Origin: Spirochaetales bacterium
Lineage (GTDB): Bacteria; Spirochaetota; Spirochaetia; DSM-27196; SLST01
Length of the DNA: 10,023 nucleotides
Assembly: GCA_007130265.1 (NCBI GenBank)
Contig: SLST01000251.1
Location: 1 to 10,023 of the forward strand
Direction: 5' to 3'
Shown here: positions 6,469 through 10,023 of the stretch, piece after piece
Layout: every line of letters starts with the position of its first letter
How positions within the stretch are numbered: position 1 is the first letter of the stretch
Program-made: the position numbers and the translations under genes
Notes under the pieces: generated by a model
The model's input: the letters and a program-made list of their open reading frames with translations, nothing else
Database searches by the model: none
Told to the model about the DNA's origin: nothing

Positions 6469-7254
6469 CTAATCCCGGGCCGATTCCTGGCGCATCACTT
6501 CGCGCTGTGCCGGCGGGAGAAAGCTGATCAGTTTCTCGAGCAGAATGCGCGGATTGTCACCCGACTGGATAGAGAGGATGCCTTCGATGACGATCTCCTT
6601 CACTCGCGTCTCTTCCTTGTCGCGATCCTCAAGCTTGGTCTTGAACGGCATCAGGATGAGATTGGCCATCAACGCGCCATAGAACGTCGTGATCAGCGCC
6701 ACGGCCATCCCGGCGCCGATGATGCTTGCATCGCCTCCAAGGTTGACGAGCATCTGGATCAGACCGATCAGCGTGCCTATCATGCCGAATGCCGGGGCGA
6801 TCTTGCCCCAGTCCTCGAAGATCTTGATCCCGCTCTCGTGACGACTCTGGATCTCGTTGAGGTCGTGGTAGAGAATGCTCTTGATGATATCCGGGTCGGT
6901 TCCGTCGACGACGAGCTGGATGCCCTTTCGCATGAACTCGTCTTCCACCTCGTCCAGGTTGTCCTCGAGCGCGAGCAGTCCCTCGCGCCGGGCACGCTCG
7001 CTGAACGCGACGAGATCACTGATCATCTTCTCTTCCTGCCAATCGGGGGTCTGCATCGCGATCTTGATGTACTTCGCGATTCCGAGCATCCGAGACAGCG
7101 GATTCGCGACGAGCATCGCTGAGAACGAACCTCCGACGACGACGATGACCGACTGCACGCTGATGTAATTTGCCAGACCGGCGCCGCCGGTGATGATAGT
7201 CACGAGGACGAGCGCTACTCCGCTGAGAATTCCGATGATCGTTCCGAGATCCAC
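6469..7254 (-). CDS. motA: Flagellar stator protein MotA
   Basis: MotA is the pentameric stator subunit that converts ion flow into torque on FliG. From a GTG at 7254 the protein is 261 residues and begins MDLGTIIGI, the normal MotA start. Four membrane helices are visible (about 3-22, 33-51, 152-172 and 182-203), with a large cytoplasmic loop between helices 2 and 3. The loop carries the charged patch ERARREGLLALED (86-98), which in the family contains the Arg and Glu that contact FliG. Pro154 and Pro203 match the two conserved functional prolines (P173 and P222 in E. coli). A longer in-frame start at 7356 would overlap flbD by almost 100 bases and add a Ser/Arg-rich nonsense N-terminus, so it is rejected. 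GAGGAG inside the flbD end lies 7 bases upstream of the GTG. Confidence 0.96.
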   Translation of the reverse strand: MDLGTIIGILSGVALVLVTIITGGAGLANYISVQSVIVVVGGSFSAMLVANPLSRMLGIAKYIKIAMQTPDWQEEKMISDLVAFSERARREGLLALEDNLDEVEDEFMRKGIQLVVDGTDPDIIKSILYHDLNEIQSRHESGIKIFEDWGKIAPAFGMIGTLIGLIQMLVNLGGDASIIGAGMAVALITTFYGALMANLILMPFKTKLEDRDKEETRVKEIVIEGILSIQSGDNPRILLEKLISFLPPAQREVMRQESARD

Positions 7255-7258
7255 GCGG

Positions 7259-7456
7259 CTACTCCTCGTTCTTGAACGCTCCGATGAGGCGTCGGTACTC
7301 GACGATCTCATCGAAGACGGTCCGGTAGTCCTCGCGAACCACCAGCCGCTTGCCACTGAGCATAATTAATGTCGTATCGGGATTCGACTCTATGTACTCG
7401 ATCTGATGCGGGTTCACATAGTAGCTGCGCCCGTCAAGACGCGTAACCTCGATCAT
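7259..7456 (-). CDS. flbD: Flagellar protein FlbD (SwrD family)
   Basis: FlbD is a small conserved protein of spirochaete and Gram-positive motility operons. The Bacillus relative SwrD is reported to raise flagellar motor torque, which fits the position just before motA. The 65-residue product begins MIEVTRLDGRSYYVNPHQIE (1-20), the family's typical beginning (short strand, L-D-G, then YVNPxxIE). It continues with a strand-rich core (TLIMLSGKRLVV, 29-40) and a charged C-terminal helix (45-64). It has no signal peptide or membrane helix, so it is probably cytoplasmic. The ATG is 23 bases after the flgE stop; its GGAGG lies about 14 bases upstream, rather far. The last bases supply the Shine-Dalgarno of motA. 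Confidence 0.93.
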   Translation of the reverse strand: MIEVTRLDGRSYYVNPHQIEYIESNPDTTLIMLSGKRLVVREDYRTVFDEIVEYRRLIGAFKNEE

Positions 7457-7479
7457 CTACCCCGATACTCCCTCCGAGT

Positions 7480-8886
7480 CTATCGCTTCAGTGTCAAGAC
7501 TTCCTGCAGCATCTGATCCGACGTCTGAATCGTCCGCGAGTTCGCCTGGAAACCCCGCTGCGTCACGATCATGTCGGTAAACTGTTCGGCCAGATCGACG
7601 TTGCTCATCTCGAGCGTCCCTGCAATGATCTTGCCCTTCCCGGCTGCTCCGGGAGGATCAACCAGCGCTGTTCCCGAGTTGATGCTCACAACGTACGTGT
7701 TCTCACCGGCCTTTTCAAGCCCACCCGGGTTGATGAAACTTGCCAGCGCCAGCTGTCCGAGAGCCCGGTTGGTGCCGTTCGAGTAGATGCCGGTTACTAC
7801 GCCGCTCTGGTCGATCCGGAAGTCTTCCAGGTACCCGAGTCCGTACCCGTCCTGACGGACGATCTTGTTGCTGCTCGCACTCGCGAACTGCGTCGTGGAC
7901 TCGTCCATGCTTCCTACCTCCCCGACCTCCAGCGAGAGAGTCTGTGTCTCCGGGGCTTCGGGGAGTCCGGTAACCGGATCTACCGGAATCGAGGTCTCCG
8001 GCACGAGGAAGCTCACATCAATGGACAACGCTCCCGCCGCGTCGAGTCCACCTGCCGCGTTTGAGACCTGGCTCAGACGGCCGAAGTTGTCGAAGGTCAC
8101 GACGTAGGTGTTGTCGGGCGACTGGACGCCGCCGACGGAAACCGTCGGTGAGATCGGATCGTCGGTGTTCTCGTTGACTGTGACCGTCGCAAGCCACTCA
8201 TTCGGCGATCCGTCAATGCGAGTATAGTCGACGCGTAACTGGTGCGTCGTGCCGAAGGCATCGTAGATCTCCTTCGTGACGGTGTGTGTCCCCGCGGCGA
8301 CCTCCTGTGGACCTGCCCCCGGCGGGATGACCGGTGTACGCTTGTCAAGGTTACTCGCGGCGAATACGACGCTCGTAGCGCGCGCGTCGTCCTTCTCGCC
8401 CACCGGGATGACGAGATCGCTCGGGGTCGCAGAGGTGTTGATGAAGGTGTCCGCGCCTTCGGTTTGAGCGGTCCAGCCCTGGACGCGCATGCCGTTCGCC
8501 GGGTTCACGAGCGTTCCGTTCTCGTCGAGACCGAACGCCCCGGCCCTCGTGTAGAGATCCACGTCACCCTCTCTCAGGATGAAGAACCCTTCGCCCTGGA
8601 TTGCCACGTCGGTCTTCACGCCGGTGGTCTGCAGCGAGCCCTGCGTGAAAATCGTGTCGATCGAGGAGATCATCATGCCCAGGCCGATCTGCTGCGGATT
8701 CACGCCGCCGACCCGTTCGGTCGGTCTCGAAGCACCCTGCAGGTTCTGGCTGATCATGTCGTGGAAGTTGACACGACCTTTCTTGAAGCCGGTGGTGTTG
8801 ACGTTGGAGATGTTGTTTCCAACCACATCCATCCGGATCTGGTGATTCTGAAGGCCGCTGACACCCGCATACAGGCTACGCATCAT
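7480..8886 (-). CDS. flgE: Flagellar hook protein FlgE lacking the cross-link cysteine
   Basis: FlgE forms the flexible hook, which lies in the periplasm in spirochaetes. The 468 residues are close to Treponema FlgE length. The N-terminal rod-type region includes LYAGVSGLQNHQIRMDVVGN (5-24) and NISNVNTTGFKKGRVNF (25-41). Middle hook domains follow, and the C-terminus (about 423-468) has the SNVDLAEQFTDMIVTQRGFQ (428-447) motif. In T. denticola, Lys165 and Cys178 form a lysinoalanine cross-link between subunits. Here VIPVGEK puts Lys at 165 and SNLDKR puts Ser at 178 (AGT at 8355-8353) with Asn179 kept. No cysteine occurs anywhere in the protein. Two ATG codons in tandem open the gene, with GGGGAG about 9 bases upstream; flgD ends 14 bases before. 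Confidence 0.97.
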   Translation of the reverse strand: MMRSLYAGVSGLQNHQIRMDVVGNNISNVNTTGFKKGRVNFHDMISQNLQGASRPTERVGGVNPQQIGLGMMISSIDTIFTQGSLQTTGVKTDVAIQGEGFFILREGDVDLYTRAGAFGLDENGTLVNPANGMRVQGWTAQTEGADTFINTSATPSDLVIPVGEKDDARATSVVFAASNLDKRTPVIPPGAGPQEVAAGTHTVTKEIYDAFGTTHQLRVDYTRIDGSPNEWLATVTVNENTDDPISPTVSVGGVQSPDNTYVVTFDNFGRLSQVSNAAGGLDAAGALSIDVSFLVPETSIPVDPVTGLPEAPETQTLSLEVGEVGSMDESTTQFASASSNKIVRQDGYGLGYLEDFRIDQSGVVTGIYSNGTNRALGQLALASFINPGGLEKAGENTYVVSINSGTALVDPPGAAGKGKIIAGTLEMSNVDLAEQFTDMIVTQRGFQANSRTIQTSDQMLQEVLTLKR

Positions 8887-8900
8887 GGTGGTTTCTCCCC

Positions 8901-9341
8901 TTATTCGGCACGAACGCGTTGGACGTTCGAGTAATCGTAGTAGGCTCCGTTGACGAGCACCTGCGGATAGTCGCCGCCGGTGATCTCTTCTACCTTTCCG
9001 GTGACGACCGATTCGCCGAGCACCACGTCAACGGTCTTCCCGAGCAGGGAGAACGCCTGTCCGGACTGGAGCATCGCCCCGAGCCGCTCGAACTGGGTCG
9101 ACATGTTGGTCATCTGCTCGAGCGTCGAGAACTGCGCCATCTGCGCGATGAAGTCGCGGTCGCTCATGGGCTCGGTTGGATCCTGGTTGGTCAATTGCGT
9201 GATGAGGATCTTCAGAAACTCATCCTTGCCAAGGTCGTTACTCGCCACACGCGAGTTCGTCAGCGCGTAGTTGAAGCTCTCGTTCTGCGCGCGAAGCCGC
9301 TCGACGTCGTTTCCGCTCATGTGAAGTGTCATACCGTCCAT
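8901..9341 (-). CDS. flgD: Hook assembly scaffold/cap protein FlgD (short spirochaete form)
   Basis: FlgD caps the growing hook and is needed for FlgE polymerisation. The 146-residue product has the conserved N-terminal FlgD block, LGKDEFLKILITQLTNQDPT (37-56) followed by EPMSDRDFIAQMAQFSTLEQ (57-76) and MTNM. It then has a short strand-rich tail (98-144, with LLGKTVDV and VLVNGAYYDYSNVQRV). The large Tudor/FnIII-like C-terminal part of enteric FlgD (about 230 residues in E. coli) is absent, which is usual in spirochaetes. ATG start, with AGGAG 4 bases upstream directly next to the fliK stop. A second in-frame ATG at 9332 would be 13 bases from that site and is less likely. Confidence 0.95.
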   Translation of the reverse strand: MDGMTLHMSGNDVERLRAQNESFNYALTNSRVASNDLGKDEFLKILITQLTNQDPTEPMSDRDFIAQMAQFSTLEQMTNMSTQFERLGAMLQSGQAFSLLGKTVDVVLGESVVTGKVEEITGGDYPQVLVNGAYYDYSNVQRVRAE

Positions 9342-9350
9342 ACTGCTCCT

Positions 9351-10023
9351 CTACACAACCATGTCGACGAGCTCGTGTTGCTCATCGAACCAGACCAGGT
9401 CCGGCACGACCTGTCCAAACCGATCGGCAACCGTCGCGGCAGCCGGGCTTCCGGCTCTCTCGCCGCCGCCGTTCTGTTGCCCGCCGGAGTCCGCTACACT
9501 GACCTCGACTCCCGACGCCTCGAATCCGCCCTCCTGGAACGCCCGTTGGAGCGATGCCAGGTTCTGCTCGAACGCTTCCCGTACAGTTTGATTGTCGACA
9601 ATAATCCGCCCGGCTATATGCCCATCCTGCACCTGAAACGAAATCCGGACGCTCCCGAGATGTTCGGGCTTGAGATGAAGCCTGATCTCGCCGCTGTCCT
9701 CGTTCCGGATGATCAGGCGCGCTGCGCGCACGATGTCGCCATTGAGGTGGTTCTGCAAAGTCTGGCGAAGCTGTGAGGAGGCGCTACCCGCGTGTGCCGA
9801 CGATGGCGACGATGCCTGGGAGGGCCCATCGTTTCCGCGACCGGAGGTCAGGGACGCCTGAGTATGGACGGAAGGCTCACTGCCTGGATCCTCCTCGCCC
9901 GAGACATGGAAACCCGACGCATCGACGCTCGCGCCCTGCGGCCTGATCGCCGAACGGTCAAGCGATTCCTGCCCGGCGGACGCGCCGCCACGACCCTGGT
10001 CGGACGAGTCCCCGGAGTCGGCC
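9351..10023 (-). CDS. fliK: Flagellar hook-length control protein FliK (C-terminal 223 residues; 5' end outside window)
   Basis: FliK is the secreted molecular ruler that sets hook length and triggers the FlhB specificity switch. The frame is open without a stop from the right window edge to a TAG at 9353-9351, so only the C-terminal 223 residues are seen. The first roughly 85 residues are low-complexity, rich in Ser, Gly, Ala and Asp, as is usual for the FliK linker. The Flg_hook domain follows (about 9450-9760), with LHLKPEHLGSVRISFQVQDG and, further on, the DNQTVREAFEQNLASLQRAF block. After it come a Gly/Gln-rich spacer and an acidic-hydrophobic tail. A TTG at 9758 is only an internal Leu codon, not a start. 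In Treponema this gene has been called tap1. flgD begins nine bases after the stop. Confidence 0.93.
   Translation of the reverse strand, partial: ADSGDSSDQGRGGASAGQESLDRSAIRPQGASVDASGFHVSGEEDPGSEPSVHTQASLTSGRGNDGPSQASSPSSAHAGSASSQLRQTLQNHLNGDIVRAARLIIRNEDSGEIRLHLKPEHLGSVRISFQVQDGHIAGRIIVDNQTVREAFEQNLASLQRAFQEGGFEASGVEVSVADSGGQQNGGGERAGSPAAATVADRFGQVVPDLVWFDEQHELVDMVV

Larger units (their letters stand above)
1..10023 (-). other. Spirochaete fla operon (fliK to flhB), continuing beyond both window edges
   Basis: Fourteen genes run in one direction with gaps of 1-25 bases at most junctions, overlaps at fliP/fliQ (1 base) and fliR/flhB (4 bases), and no stem-loop plus T-run anywhere between genes. 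This indicates one long transcript started upstream of the window (beyond 10023) and continuing into flhB and probably flhA. The order is that described for Treponema fla operons. Transcription as one unit is inferred from spacing. Confidence 0.85.

Noticed and set aside
5537..6472. Plus-strand open frame opposite motB and the start of fliL
   Set aside because: It covers the antisense of MotB, which carries all catalytic and OmpA motifs. No independent coding signal was seen.
7255..7356. Longer motA start extending into flbD
   Set aside because: The added 34 residues are Ser/Arg-rich, unlike MotA N-termini, and overlap flbD. The GTG at 7254 gives the exact MotA beginning with a well-placed Shine-Dalgarno.
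8242..8934. Plus-strand open frame opposite the 5' half of flgE
   Set aside because: Antisense shadow of a strongly conserved gene; no Shine-Dalgarno or domain.
8919..9776. Plus-strand open frame opposite flgD and fliK
   Set aside because: It spans two real genes and their junction on the other strand, with composition typical of antisense shadows.
1..10023. Search for CRISPR arrays, tRNA/rRNA, insertion sequences, defence or novel accessory genes
   Set aside because: Nearly every base belongs to a recognised flagellar gene or a short junction. No repeats, RNA gene signatures or foreign genes were seen.

Overview
The window is a continuous stretch of a spirochaete flagellar/motility operon, read entirely on the minus strand. 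In transcription order (right to left) it holds fliK (5' end cut by the window edge), flgD, flgE, flbD, motA, motB, fliL, fliM, fliY (FliY/FliN-type), fliO (called fliZ in spirochaetes), fliP, fliQ, fliR and flhB (3' part cut by the other edge). The order flgD-flgE-flbD-motA-motB-fliL-fliM-fliY-fliZ-fliP-fliQ-fliR-flhB is the classic order of Treponema/Spirochaeta fla operons. Together with a short FlgD, a long FliY with a CheC-like middle, and a Treponema-like FlgE, it points to a fairly GC-rich, probably free-living member of Spirochaetales. The genus cannot be fixed from this window.

Layout: 10023-8901 holds hook assembly genes (FliK length control, FlgD cap). 8886-7480 is the hook protein FlgE. 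7456-5146 holds the motor power unit (FlbD/SwrD, MotA, MotB, FliL). 5062-2976 holds the rotor switch (FliM, FliY). 2920-1 holds the flagellar type III export gate (FliO, FliP, FliQ, FliR, FlhB). Most junctions are a few to about 25 bases, with overlaps at fliP/fliQ and fliR/flhB. No terminator, convincing promoter, RNA gene, mobile element, repeat array or CRISPR is seen. The two longer gaps are fliL-fliM (83 bases) and fliY-fliO (55 bases, or 109 if fliO starts at an ATC codon).

The set covers one machine: export gate, switch, stator, and hook with its scaffold and ruler. The most notable point is in FlgE. Known spirochaete hooks are covalently cross-linked through lysinoalanine between Lys165 and Cys178 (Treponema denticola numbering). 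This FlgE keeps the lysine at 165 and Asn179, but residue 178 is serine and the whole protein has no cysteine. Other points worth a check are a nine-G run touching the fliP start codon that could slip an upstream ATG into frame, a likely non-standard ATC start for fliO with a good Shine-Dalgarno, and CheC-type phosphatase motifs in FliY that have lost key residues. There is no sign of a novel, non-flagellar system here.
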